Source: Blautia coccoides
GTDB taxonomy: Bacteria; Bacillota; Clostridia; Lachnospirales; Lachnospiraceae
Assembly: GCF_034355335.1 (NCBI RefSeq)
Contig: NZ_CP136422.1
Location: forward strand, 1,677,001-1,741,000
DNA: 64,000 nucleotides
Direction of reading: 5' to 3'
Part shown: positions 17,394 to 25,990 of the stretch, piece after piece
How the letters are laid out: every line of letters starts with the position of its first letter
How positions within the stretch are numbered: position 1 is the stretch's first letter
The notes under the pieces: generated by a model
What the model saw: the letters and a program-made list of their open reading frames with translations, nothing else
What the model was told of the DNA's origin: nothing
The model's database searches: none
Program-made: the position numbers and the translations under genes

Positions 17394-18324
17394 ACTGGAA
17401 AAATTACCTGTGCCTATACTGCCCACTTTCGTAGGCGCGCTGACTCTGAGTAATGTTTACGCGGGATTTGGCTATAGCTGGCTGAGACATTTTATGATGT
17501 GGACAGCAGCAGTAATCCTGATCTGTTACATTGTCAAGCTTGTCCGGTTTCCAAAGACATGCCTGGAGGAGTATAAGGCAGTGGTGCCGGGTAGCCTCTA
17601 TGCGGGATTTTCCATGGTCACCATGATCCTGGGGAGTTATTTTTTTGAATTGGGATTCTCTGGGGGAAAGTTTATCTGGGGAGCAGGCCTTGTCATCCAC
17701 AGTGTACATATCCTTGTGTTTACAGTCCGTAATATCCTTATGAAGCGTGATATCAATACTTTTGTGCCAAGCTGGTTTGTTACCTACAATGGTATCATGG
17801 TAAGCTGCGTGACAGGGGCAGCCATGAACGCCGGGAAAGTTTTGACTGTGGTCACATATTACGGTATTGCGGTCTATGTACTTCTGATCCCCTTTATGAT
17901 ATGGAGACTTATGAAAGTGGAAGTAAAACCGGCAGTCTATCATACCATGGCTGTCCTGCTGGCACCCTGCAGTCTCTGTGTGGTGAGTGTGCTGAATATA
18001 CTGGAAAACCCCAACCGTTTACTAGTCACCCTCCTTTATCTCTGCGTACTTGCCTCTCTGCTGTTTATTATCATCAAGCTGCCTGCGTTTTTTTCATTTC
18101 CCTTTGCCCCGGGATTTGCCGGAATGACATTCCCCATGGCGATCGGAATCGTGGCATCTTCAAAAATGGGAGCGTTTCTCACCGCAGGAGGGCAGGAGGC
18201 TCTAGGTAATGCCGTGACACAGCTTGCAGGTTTCCAGACCTTTCTTACAACAATGATCATCGGTTATGTACTGCTCCGTTTTCTTATGATGTTCATGAGG
18301 ATAGAAATGAAGCCGGTTTCTTAA
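17386..18324 (+). CDS. TDT/TehA-SLAC1 family anion channel or transporter
   Basis: A 312-residue membrane protein with about ten hydrophobic helices and the family opening P-V-P-I-L-P-T-F-V-G-A-L-T-L-S-N. TDT proteins include TehA and the SLAC1 anion channels, which pass small anions such as nitrate, chloride or malate. The ATG at 17386 has AGGAGG at 17371-17376; an in-frame ATG at 17356 has no such site. As the last gene of the reductase operon it probably moves the substrate or product anion (inference). Confidence 0.8.
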   Translation: MNRLEKLPVPILPTFVGALTLSNVYAGFGYSWLRHFMMWTAAVILICYIVKLVRFPKTCLEEYKAVVPGSLYAGFSMVTMILGSYFFELGFSGGKFIWGAGLVIHSVHILVFTVRNILMKRDINTFVPSWFVTYNGIMVSCVTGAAMNAGKVLTVVTYYGIAVYVLLIPFMIWRLMKVEVKPAVYHTMAVLLAPCSLCVVSVLNILENPNRLLVTLLYLCVLASLLFIIIKLPAFFSFPFAPGFAGMTFPMAIGIVASSKMGAFLTAGGQEALGNAVTQLAGFQTFLTTMIIGYVLLRFLMMFMRIEMKPVS

Positions 18325-18327
18325 CCG

Positions 18328-18355
18328 TTGCTATTTCCTTCATTTATGATATAAT
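18328..18355 (+). promoter_or_regulatory. Promoter of the hybrid kinase gene
   Basis: TTGCTA (18328-18333), a 16-bp spacer and TATAAT (18350-18355). The leader is about 80 nt. Confidence 0.65.
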
Positions 18356-18442
18356 ACAAAATAGGTATGTGAACAAGCAGGAATTTTAAGTCAGAGCTGT
18401 TGTTACAGATATAAATGGATTATATTGCTGAAGGAGAAAGGC

Positions 18443-20887
18443 ATGGAATGTGGAAGAAATACGGACCGTACAGTAACTGATAAAGGCAGGGAGCCATCCG
18501 GTGAGGGCAGCAGGCTGCCAGGCCCCGGGAATGGGAGCTGTCACGATCTGGAGGAAAAGGCCGATTATTTTAAATGGATGTTGGATGAATACGAGGGAAA
18601 TGCCTATCTCTCCGATATGGAGACCTACGAGCTTCTCTACCTGAATCCATCTTCCTGTGAAACACTGGGCCGAAAGTTTGAGCAGGCGGCAGGAAAGAAA
18701 TGTTATGAGGTGATACAGGGAAGGACCAGCCCTTGTCCCTTTTGTACAAACCACCTTTTGACGGAAGATGAATTTTATGAGTGGGAATTTTATAATCCTG
18801 TACTGGAACGCACATTCCTGATCAAAGACCGTATTGTCAATTGGGAAGGGCGCAGGGCACGCCTGGAGCTTTCCCATGATAACTACAGCATGGAATATAA
18901 CCTGGCCAAAAAGGACCGGGAAAAGGAAGCCATCGTCAGGACCATTCCCGGCGGATTTGCCCGCATGGACGCAGAGGACATGAAAAAGGTTCTCTGGTAT
19001 GGCGGAGGTTTTTTGGAGATCATTGAGTATACAAAGGAGCAGTTTGAATCTGAACTGCATTCCAGATGTGACTATATACACCCGGACGATCAGGAACGCA
19101 CGCTCAGGGTTATGGAGGATTCCAGAAAAAACGGGAAGGATACCAGTATTGAGGCCCGTATCATCACCCGCAGCGGCAGGACCAAGATCCTGACCGTGAC
19201 CTTTAGTTTTGTAAACGGTGAGGACAGTTGGGATGGTATTCCATCCTTTTACAGTGTAGGGATTGACATGACCAGTGAGCGGGAGGAGCAGCAGAGGCAG
19301 CGCGTTGCCCTGGAAGAAGCCTATCAGGCAGCCCATGTAGCAAGTATGGCTAAGACCAATTTTCTCTCGTCCATGTCACATGATATCCGGACACCCATGA
19401 ATGCCATTATGGGAATGGCGGCAATTGCCCAGTCTAATATTGATTCACCGGAAAAGATACGCGATTGTCTGAACAAGATCGGCACTTCCAGCCGCCATCT
19501 GCTCAGTCTGATCAACGAAGTCCTCGACATGTCAAAGATTGAAAGCGGAAAAATAGATCTGAATCCGGAAAAAGTCAATCTTCCGGATATGATCCAGAAC
19601 ATAACAGATATATGCCGTCCTCTGGTCATAGAAAAAAAGCTGGAATTCCAGATCAGTATCGGTCAGGTACGGCATGAGAATGTAGTTGCTGACGGTGACC
19701 GTCTGCAGCAGATATTGATGAATCTTTTATCAAATGCCATCAAATATACCCCTGAACAGGGACGAATTATACTGCGTATCAATGAACTGTATTCACCGTC
19801 TCCCGGCAAAAGCCAGTATGAATTTATCTGTATCGACAGCGGCATAGGGATATCAGAGGAATTTATACCCCGCATATTTGAACCTTTTACCAGGGCAGAA
19901 GACCCCCGTATCAGCAAACTACAGGGAACAGGTTTGGGCATGACCATTACGGAGAATATTGTCAGAATGATGAACGGTTCCATTGATGTACAGAGTGAGC
20001 CGGGTAAAGGCAGCAGATTTACAGTTTCTGTCCCCTTGGAACTCTGTCTGGAAAAAGAGGAATATGGCGATGAACTGGCCGGGCTGCCGGTGTTGGTTGT
20101 TGATGATGACAGGATCACATGTGAAAGCGCAGCGGCACTGCTTGATGAACTGGGAATGCGCGGACACTGGGTCATGTCCGGAAGGGAAGCCGTCCATCTT
20201 ATTGTAAAGGCTCACGAAGAGAAGGATGACTATTTTGCTGTTATACTGGACTGGAAGATGCCGGAGATGGATGGACTGGAGACTGTGAGAGCCATCCGTG
20301 AAAAGCTGGATACGGATGTGCCAATCATAATCGTCTCAGCTTATGATTACTCTGAAATAGAGGATGAATTTTTGCAGGCAGGGGCAGATGCGTTTATCAC
20401 AAAGCCTCTCTTTAAATCAAAAATGCTGCAGGTCCTCCATGTATTCCTCTCATCTGACAGTGGTGATGAAAGAAATGTGCAGGAGGAGAATATACATACC
20501 CGGATGGACTGTAAAAAGATCCTGCTGGCAGAGGACAATGATATGAACCGTGAGATAGCAGTGGAACTGCTTCAGATGCAGAATATCCTTGTAGACGCAG
20601 TGGAAAACGGACAGCGTGCTGTGGAAGCGTTTGAAGCTTCCGCCATAGGTGAATATAATGCGGTCCTGATGGACATACAGATGCCGGTCATGAATGGCTA
20701 CGACGCGACCACTGCCATTCGGTCACTGAACCGGTGCGACGCCGGAACAGTGCCGATCATAGCATTGACAGCAGATGCATTTACCGCGGATGTGGCAAAA
20801 GCCCGCAGCAAGGGAATGAATGACCATATCGCAAAGCCCATTGAAATAAAAAGGCTGCTTGATGTGTTAAATAAATGGATGGAATGA
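18443..20887 (+). CDS. Cytosolic hybrid histidine kinase with two receiver domains
   Basis: An 814-residue protein with no TM segment. In order: a PAS-like domain (about 45-150) with C-P-F-C at Cys98/Cys101; a PAS domain (about 165-280); HisKA with His313 in S-H-D-I-R-T-P-M-N; an HATPase with the N box L-L-S-N-A-I-K-Y, D-S-G-I-G-I-S and G-T-G-L-G-M; receiver 1 with acceptor Asp in D-W-K-M-P; and receiver 2 with acceptor Asp in M-D-I-Q-M-P. There is no HPt domain, so an external phosphotransfer partner would be needed. ATG 18443 follows AAGGAG; a TTG at 18425 overlaps that site. Its 3' end overlaps the convergent GntR-like gene by 21 bp. Confidence 0.93.
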   Translation: MECGRNTDRTVTDKGREPSGEGSRLPGPGNGSCHDLEEKADYFKWMLDEYEGNAYLSDMETYELLYLNPSSCETLGRKFEQAAGKKCYEVIQGRTSPCPFCTNHLLTEDEFYEWEFYNPVLERTFLIKDRIVNWEGRRARLELSHDNYSMEYNLAKKDREKEAIVRTIPGGFARMDAEDMKKVLWYGGGFLEIIEYTKEQFESELHSRCDYIHPDDQERTLRVMEDSRKNGKDTSIEARIITRSGRTKILTVTFSFVNGEDSWDGIPSFYSVGIDMTSEREEQQRQRVALEEAYQAAHVASMAKTNFLSSMSHDIRTPMNAIMGMAAIAQSNIDSPEKIRDCLNKIGTSSRHLLSLINEVLDMSKIESGKIDLNPEKVNLPDMIQNITDICRPLVIEKKLEFQISIGQVRHENVVADGDRLQQILMNLLSNAIKYTPEQGRIILRINELYSPSPGKSQYEFICIDSGIGISEEFIPRIFEPFTRAEDPRISKLQGTGLGMTITENIVRMMNGSIDVQSEPGKGSRFTVSVPLELCLEKEEYGDELAGLPVLVVDDDRITCESAAALLDELGMRGHWVMSGREAVHLIVKAHEEKDDYFAVILDWKMPEMDGLETVRAIREKLDTDVPIIIVSAYDYSEIEDEFLQAGADAFITKPLFKSKMLQVLHVFLSSDSGDERNVQEENIHTRMDCKKILLAEDNDMNREIAVELLQMQNILVDAVENGQRAVEAFEASAIGEYNAVLMDIQMPVMNGYDATTAIRSLNRCDAGTVPIIALTADAFTADVAKARSKGMNDHIAKPIEIKRLLDVLNKWME

Positions 20888-22303
20888 CCGGATTCCCATG
20901 GCGGTGAGCTGTTCTGCGGTAAAGGCCAGTTCAGATTGGAGCAGTTCTTCCAGTTTGGCGGAAAATTCCTCCCAATCGGAACGGCTGAGACATTCCAGAA
21001 AATGATCAAGGGAGGCAAGGCAGATTTTTTTTGATTCTTCGCTGTCTTCCTTTATGCTCCGCAGTGGATACCCCCACAAAAGCTGCCGAAACAATTCACC
21101 GTATACGATTCGGATGGCCTGCAGCGGTGCAAAGTGTGTGAGCAGTTCCAGAATGCCGTAGACAGCCAGTTCATATCTCTGAAGGCGTCGCAGCAAAGTC
21201 AGCCGCTTTATAAACTGAAGCCTTGCCTCCTGATCCAGGGATTCCACAGTGATTTTTGAAACTTCCCTGCATGATAAAAAGAGGATCTGGAGGCTCTGTG
21301 CATAATCCGAAAGGCGTCTCCTGACAGCAGGCTGAGTCAGGTCGCAGTTTTCTGAAATTTCATTCTTATGCAGTATTTTGGTGCCGTGCCCGTTTACGGA
21401 CTTTGTGACCCCGATACTGTTGAGCAGGGAAAGGGTGCGCCGTATGGTGCTGACTGAGACCTGCTTTTCTTTTGCCATTTTTTCCAGGGAGGGCAAAAAG
21501 CTTCCGGGAGTATATCGGCCCCTGTTGATATCCGTCAATATTTCCATGCCAAGGGTATAACAGAGCTGGGAGGCTTTTTTATAACTGTTCCAATGGAAGG
21601 CTGTTTGGGTTACGGGTTCCCCGGAGTCTATATTATTTTCATAGAAATCGTATAATACAGATGCCAGGCGGTCCTGAAAGGCTTCCACGGAAGTCCGGAG
21701 CGAAGGCCAATTTTGTTCCCGGCATAGTTGGAGCGTGTGCAGCAGAGGGCTGTCCTTCCACTTAAAGTGCTTTATATTTTGTGGAACGCTGAGAAAAGGA
21801 GCCTGAAAAAACATGAATACCTGCCAGACCAGGCGCATGAGGAGATCATTTTTCAGGGAACCGTAGATGTGCAGCATATACTGTATCAAGGAGTAAGAGG
21901 CAAGGCAGTCCTGCTGCGATGTGATGGACTCGATCTGATCCAATAATTTTGGTCCGGCATTTTTTAGACAGACACATTGGATATGGGCAAAAAGCGGCTT
22001 CATGGAGAGACTCAGATCAAGCATGGCATTTTTTCTCAATGCAAAATAAGACAGTATGTGACTGCTGATCTCCTGTTCGTTAAATTGAACGGCAACGGCA
22101 GCTCCGATGTGTTTGGAAAGTGTGATATACCCTTCCTTTTTCAGACGTAAATAGGCGGAACGGACAGTGTCCGGGGAAACGAACAGCAGTTGGCCCGCCT
22201 CCTCTATTGTCGGCAGACGGTCACCTAAGCGATAGGTGCCGAATTCTATCTGTGTCACAAAAATATGGTAGATCACCTGCTGTAATTCCATTTCACTTCC
22301 CAC
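20867..22303 (-). CDS. GntR-like regulator with two winged-helix domains
   Basis: A 478-residue protein. Residues about 5-75 form a GntR winged helix (G-D-R-L-P-T-I-E-E-A-G-Q-L-L-F-V-S-P-D-T-V-R). A second GntR-type helix-turn-helix lies at about 250-315 (P-G-S-F-L-P-S-L-E-K-M-A, then V-S-T-I-R-R-T). Each is followed by an alpha-helical region with no recognisable ligand domain. GTG 22303 is the likely start because GGAGG lies 8 nt upstream; an ATG four codons later has a weaker site. The two halves look like an internal duplication. Convergent with the hybrid kinase gene and overlapping its 3' end. Confidence 0.75.
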   Translation of the reverse strand: MGSEMELQQVIYHIFVTQIEFGTYRLGDRLPTIEEAGQLLFVSPDTVRSAYLRLKKEGYITLSKHIGAAVAVQFNEQEISSHILSYFALRKNAMLDLSLSMKPLFAHIQCVCLKNAGPKLLDQIESITSQQDCLASYSLIQYMLHIYGSLKNDLLMRLVWQVFMFFQAPFLSVPQNIKHFKWKDSPLLHTLQLCREQNWPSLRTSVEAFQDRLASVLYDFYENNIDSGEPVTQTAFHWNSYKKASQLCYTLGMEILTDINRGRYTPGSFLPSLEKMAKEKQVSVSTIRRTLSLLNSIGVTKSVNGHGTKILHKNEISENCDLTQPAVRRRLSDYAQSLQILFLSCREVSKITVESLDQEARLQFIKRLTLLRRLQRYELAVYGILELLTHFAPLQAIRIVYGELFRQLLWGYPLRSIKEDSEESKKICLASLDHFLECLSRSDWEEFSAKLEELLQSELAFTAEQLTAMGIRSFHPFI

Positions 22304-22328
22304 AATATTTTCCTCCGTAATTATTTTC

Positions 22329-22357
22329 TCTATATATCATGCATGTTCTTCAGTCAA
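22329..22357 (-). promoter_or_regulatory. Promoter of the tandem-HTH regulator
   Basis: On the minus strand TTGACT (22357-22352), a 17-bp spacer and TATAGA (22334-22329), 26 bp before the GTG start. Confidence 0.65.
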
Positions 22358-22456
22358 TAATATAACATTATTTTTCGGGGAATGCTACCGGACAGGCAGA
22401 AATACTGCCCGCAGGAATCCCGCGCCTGTGTGTGAAGGCCTGGGGGTCTCTTCTGC

Positions 22457-22496
22457 AGCAAAAAATCAGGTATCAGACGATACCTGATTTTTTGCT
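22457..22496. terminator. Long perfect bidirectional terminator
   Basis: An 18-bp perfect stem, AGCAAAAAATCAGGTATC (22457-22474) with its complement at 22479-22496, and a 4-nt loop AGAC. A/T tracts on both sides allow termination in either direction. It follows the stop of the minus-strand gene ending at 22519. Confidence 0.88.
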
Positions 22497-22518
22497 GTCC
22501 ATTCTGTGTACAGAAGGC

Positions 22519-22845
22519 TCAGAGTGTATCAGAGATAAAACCCAAGGTACTGTCAGCCGCTGTGCCGCTGATGACATAGCTGGCTGTATTCCGGCAGGAT
22601 TCCGAGTATACAAATATCTGATGGGCCTCCCGGTCAGGCCCCTGCGGAATTTCCGCATAAAAGGTTATGCAGGAGCCTTCCGGTATTCCGTGATCCTTAA
22701 GGCTTATGGTGGCGGAAGCACCGGTGGCGAGCATGGTGCGTCCCTTCTCATAGATCCGGCTGCCCCGGCAGTCCACATAGACAAAGCCGGGGCGCACTAT
22801 GAAGTCTCCCTTGTTTTGTAATTTGATATGGCTGATCTCTTTCAT
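22519..22845 (-). CDS. Hypothetical protein, beta-rich
   Basis: A 108-residue protein I do not recognise. It looks beta-rich, with alternating hydrophobic residues, several Gly turns (V-R-P-G-F-V, I-P-E-G-S) and two cysteines. There is no signal peptide or TM segment. I chose the ATG at 22845 because GGAG lies 7-8 nt upstream; an ATG six codons earlier lacks that spacing. It is downstream of the EEP hydrolase gene on the same strand (68-bp gap) and may be co-transcribed with it, ending at the 22457 terminator. Confidence 0.6.
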   Translation of the reverse strand: MKEISHIKLQNKGDFIVRPGFVYVDCRGSRIYEKGRTMLATGASATISLKDHGIPEGSCITFYAEIPQGPDREAHQIFVYSESCRNTASYVISGTAADSTLGFISDTL

Positions 22846-22913
22846 GTAAAGACTCCTTTTCACAGAATATCTTCTGTAGATACTCTATGCGGGAATCCTT
22901 CAAATCAGTATAC

Positions 22914-23975
22914 TTACTTAAATGCAACCTCCAGGCGCACGGGCTGGTGGTCTGTATGTTCAAATCCCACATCAATGACATTTACACTTCTGACTGCCAG
23001 GTTGTCAGACACGATGAAACCGTCAATGACATATACCTGAGAGGTGTCATAAGATCCTGTGTAAGGGGCATTCAGCAGACGGCAGGTGGGATAGGAATCG
23101 TCAATGGCAAAGGAAAAGTGATCGGGCAGGTCACTGTCTCCGATGATACCCGGGGTCCAGTCCTCCTTGTTGGTGACAGGGTATTTGTCAACGCCCTGGA
23201 AAGTCTGGTTAAAATCTCCTCCCGCAATGACATAGTTTCCTTTTTCATATTCTTGGGAAAGTATATCTGCAAGCATTTTGCTCTGGGCTATTTTCCCCTC
23301 TCCGCTGTCGTAAGCCTCCAGATGGAAATTGATAAGCACTAATTCGTTGGAGGAATCCTTTAGCGGGAACCTTGTGACCAGAAGACAGCGCTTCAGGTTA
23401 CAGGTCTTAACAGGCCAGGAGAAAGATTCCGGCAGTGAAATTCTGGAAGCATCTGTCACATAGTTATCCGTTAAAGTTACCAGGCCGCTTTCCACATGGC
23501 CAATGGGAGGAAGCGGATAAGGTACGAAATCGCACTTGAAATTATACGCAAAGAAGCTGTTCTTATTCAGCGCTTCGCTGTAGGCAGTGCGCTGGTCAAT
23601 GCCGTAAGAGCGAGTGGAATTAATGTCAACCTCCTGTAGAAAGTACATGTCGGAGGGATTGTCCTTTAGGACGTTTGTGATACCGGACAGATTGTCTTCT
23701 ACCAGAGCTTTGGAATCCGGTTTAACTTTGCTTCCGCCGTCCATGAAAAAATCCTCGTCCTTGCTCAGCGATGCATAGCCGGTGTTGTAGCTCATGACAG
23801 AGAATGGACGGCTAAGGGAGAGGAGTTCCCCGTCTTTGTAACTGCCTGTCAGAGTCTCCTCCGCCTTTGGCCGGTATTCCCGTATTGTCAGGAAAACCAA
23901 AAGAAGCAGTAAGATTCCTGCAAGTATCAGTAAAAGGATACCAATGCCTTTCAAAACGGTTTTTGCTTTTTCCAT
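22914..23975 (-). CDS. Membrane-anchored endonuclease/exonuclease/phosphatase family hydrolase
   Basis: A 353-residue protein with one N-terminal TM helix (about 9-30) and an extracytoplasmic EEP fold. Metal and catalytic motifs are visible: M-S-Y-N-T-G, L-Q-E-V-D, N-F-H-L-E-A-Y, G-G-D-F-N-Q, and E-H-T-D-H-Q-P-V near the C terminus. The family includes nucleases, sphingomyelinases and inositol phosphatases, so the substrate cannot be decided. An outward-facing position favours a nuclease or a lipid/phosphodiester hydrolase. It is divergent from the GGDEF gene at 24129. Confidence 0.85.
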   Translation of the reverse strand: MEKAKTVLKGIGILLLILAGILLLLLVFLTIREYRPKAEETLTGSYKDGELLSLSRPFSVMSYNTGYASLSKDEDFFMDGGSKVKPDSKALVEDNLSGITNVLKDNPSDMYFLQEVDINSTRSYGIDQRTAYSEALNKNSFFAYNFKCDFVPYPLPPIGHVESGLVTLTDNYVTDASRISLPESFSWPVKTCNLKRCLLVTRFPLKDSSNELVLINFHLEAYDSGEGKIAQSKMLADILSQEYEKGNYVIAGGDFNQTFQGVDKYPVTNKEDWTPGIIGDSDLPDHFSFAIDDSYPTCRLLNAPYTGSYDTSQVYVIDGFIVSDNLAVRSVNVIDVGFEHTDHQPVRLEVAFK

Positions 23976-24005
23976 AATGTACCTCCTCTTTTTCGCTATA
24001 TTTTC

Positions 24006-24035
24006 ATTATAATCGACTTGCCGGGAAACTGTAAA
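24006..24035 (-). promoter_or_regulatory. Promoter of the EEP hydrolase gene
   Basis: On the minus strand TTTACA (24035-24030), an 18-bp spacer and TATAAT (24011-24006), about 30 bp before the start codon. Confidence 0.65.
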
Positions 24036-24055
24036 GGAGTTTATTCATTATCAAA

Positions 24056-24084
24056 TTGACGCGGCATCCCTGCTCCTATATAAT
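24056..24084 (+). promoter_or_regulatory. Promoter of the CACHE-GGDEF gene
   Basis: TTGACG (24056-24061), a 17-bp spacer and TATAAT (24079-24084). Confidence 0.75.
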
Positions 24085-24128
24085 AGATAGAAAAGGCAGA
24101 GAGCCGGAAATCGGGAAGAAGGAATACT

Positions 24129-25934
24129 ATGCAGAGAAAAAAGAGGTGGATGACAGCAGTTCTTCTCATCTTTGCAATTGGTTTCATAATAGGAGCATCC
24201 TTTTACTATGCTGCTTATATTCATGACATTCTGGAAAATGAAACGAATGCCTATGCCCAGGAGCTTGCGCAGCAGAGTATCAAGCTGATCAATGAGAGGG
24301 TGAATAATGACTATCTGTATCTGGAAGGGATAGCCGATTCTATCGGAGGACAGACAACGCCTGTCAATTCCCAGAGAGTTTTAGATATTCTGGAGCAAAA
24401 GTCAAAGATTACACGTTTTACCAGGCTTGCTGTGGTGGATCTGGACGGGAATATGTATTTTAACGGCATGGAACAGCAGAGGAATGTGAAGGTCAGGGGA
24501 TATTTCCAAAAGGCCGTTCAGGGAGAGAGTTCGGTGGAAAGCGTGACCGGCACCAACAGCGGCAGAATGATGGTGATCAGCGTACCTATTTATCGTGACA
24601 ATGAGGTGAAAGGTGTTGTGCTGGGACAGTATACCATGGACGAGCTGGAAGATCTCATGTCCATTCAATATTTTAACGGAGAGGGATATAACTATATCAC
24701 AGATTCCACAGGCGAAGTTTTAGTGCACTCAGAGCAGGGGAACGCAAAAGAAAATATACTGGAGGATCTGGAAAATGTGATCGGCAGAGCGTTCAGCAGA
24801 CAGGATCTCCGGGAGTTTGCGGATCACATGAAAGAAAAGGAAAATGGGTATATCCGTTATCAGAAAAGCGGCAAAGAGTATATATTGGAATATACGGCTG
24901 TAGGGATCAATGACTGGTATCTGCTTTTGGTGATCCCCTGTAATGTGGTGGATGCCAAGACAAAAGACATCATTGACGGCACTGCGGTTTACTGCGTCGC
25001 AGTTCTTCTGGTGCTGGGGCTGATGGCATTTGGAATGCTGAACAGCCGCCGCAAAACCCATAAAAAAATAAAACAGGCGTATGAAAATATCCGCTCTATT
25101 TACCGGACTGTGCCCAGCGCCATAGTGCGTTTTCGCCTGGAAGGGGATCTGCCGATCCTGGATTCAAACAATGGGTTCTATCAGTTTATGGAATATTCTG
25201 CTGAGGAGTACCGGAAAAAGTATGGTACGTCCCTTCAGCCGGTTTTGGATGAGGAGGACCGGGAGTGGTTTTTGAATCTCAGGGAAGGGCTGGTCTCCAG
25301 AGAATTTCTCATACAATGCAGGAATGAGCAGAACAAATGGGCATATGGGAATTTTGATGTGCAGAGACAGGAGGGCAGCCTGGTGGTACAGTGTGCCTTT
25401 ATAGATATCAGCCATCAGAAGCAGCAGCTCAAAGAAGCTGTCAAAAGCGCAGGCAGGGATTCTCTGACCGGTTTAAAAAATAAGAGGGCCTTGGAACAGG
25501 AGATGGACAAAATGATCGAGGAGAGCGGTAATACAGGAGCGTTCCTGATCATGGATCTGGATAATTTTAAGAATGTGAACGATACGCTGGGACATCCCCA
25601 GGGGGACAGGGTGCTTCAGCTCTTTGCGGCCTGTATGAAAAATACGTTCCGCCAGGATGATTTTATAGGGCGTATGGGCGGTGATGAGTTTGTGGTATAT
25701 ATTAAAAATGTCAATGAACGCCAGAAAATTTCCAGGAAGACCGGGCAGCTCATGGTGAATTTCCAGAGCAGCCTGCCGGAAGGGTTTGGCGGATGCAGAT
25801 TGTCCGTCAGTATAGGCGTGGCGCTGGTTCCCCGGGACGGGACAGCCTTTTCTGAGCTTTATCAGAAATCGGATAAGGCGCTCTATGAAGCAAAAAAACG
25901 CGGGAAAAACCAGGTCTGTTTTTATGAGGAATAG
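24129..25934 (+). CDS. CACHE-PAS-GGDEF diguanylate cyclase
   Basis: A 601-residue membrane receptor. TM helix (about 8-28), an extracytoplasmic double-CACHE-like sensor (about 35-280, with V-D-L-D-G-N-M-Y-F and I-S-V-P-I-Y), a second TM helix (about 285-305), a PAS-like region (about 315-430), and GGDEF with the intact motif at 517-521. Arg508-x-x-Asp511 sits five residues before the motif, the position of the allosteric c-di-GMP inhibitory site. It is therefore probably an active, feedback-inhibited cyclase responding to an external small molecule. ATG follows AGAAGGAATACT. Confidence 0.92.
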   Translation: MQRKKRWMTAVLLIFAIGFIIGASFYYAAYIHDILENETNAYAQELAQQSIKLINERVNNDYLYLEGIADSIGGQTTPVNSQRVLDILEQKSKITRFTRLAVVDLDGNMYFNGMEQQRNVKVRGYFQKAVQGESSVESVTGTNSGRMMVISVPIYRDNEVKGVVLGQYTMDELEDLMSIQYFNGEGYNYITDSTGEVLVHSEQGNAKENILEDLENVIGRAFSRQDLREFADHMKEKENGYIRYQKSGKEYILEYTAVGINDWYLLLVIPCNVVDAKTKDIIDGTAVYCVAVLLVLGLMAFGMLNSRRKTHKKIKQAYENIRSIYRTVPSAIVRFRLEGDLPILDSNNGFYQFMEYSAEEYRKKYGTSLQPVLDEEDREWFLNLREGLVSREFLIQCRNEQNKWAYGNFDVQRQEGSLVVQCAFIDISHQKQQLKEAVKSAGRDSLTGLKNKRALEQEMDKMIEESGNTGAFLIMDLDNFKNVNDTLGHPQGDRVLQLFAACMKNTFRQDDFIGRMGGDEFVVYIKNVNERQKISRKTGQLMVNFQSSLPEGFGGCRLSVSIGVALVPRDGTAFSELYQKSDKALYEAKKRGKNQVCFYEE

Positions 25935-25950
25935 AGGAAACAGTTGAATA

Positions 25951-25989
25951 GAGGAACGGGAGCAGTCAACCGGACGGCTCCCGTTCCTC
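25951..25989. terminator. Bidirectional terminator between the cyclase and ROK genes
   Basis: A 13-bp perfect stem, GAGGAACGGGAGC (25951-25963) with GCTCCCGTTCCTC (25977-25989), and a 13-nt loop. It lies between two convergent genes; the ROK stop codon begins one base beyond the stem. Confidence 0.85.
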
Positions 25990-25990
25990 T

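Noticed and set aside
22958..22968. GTTCAAATCCC, resembling a tRNA T-arm
   Set aside because: Inside the EEP hydrolase coding region; no acceptor stem, D-arm or anticodon arm around it.
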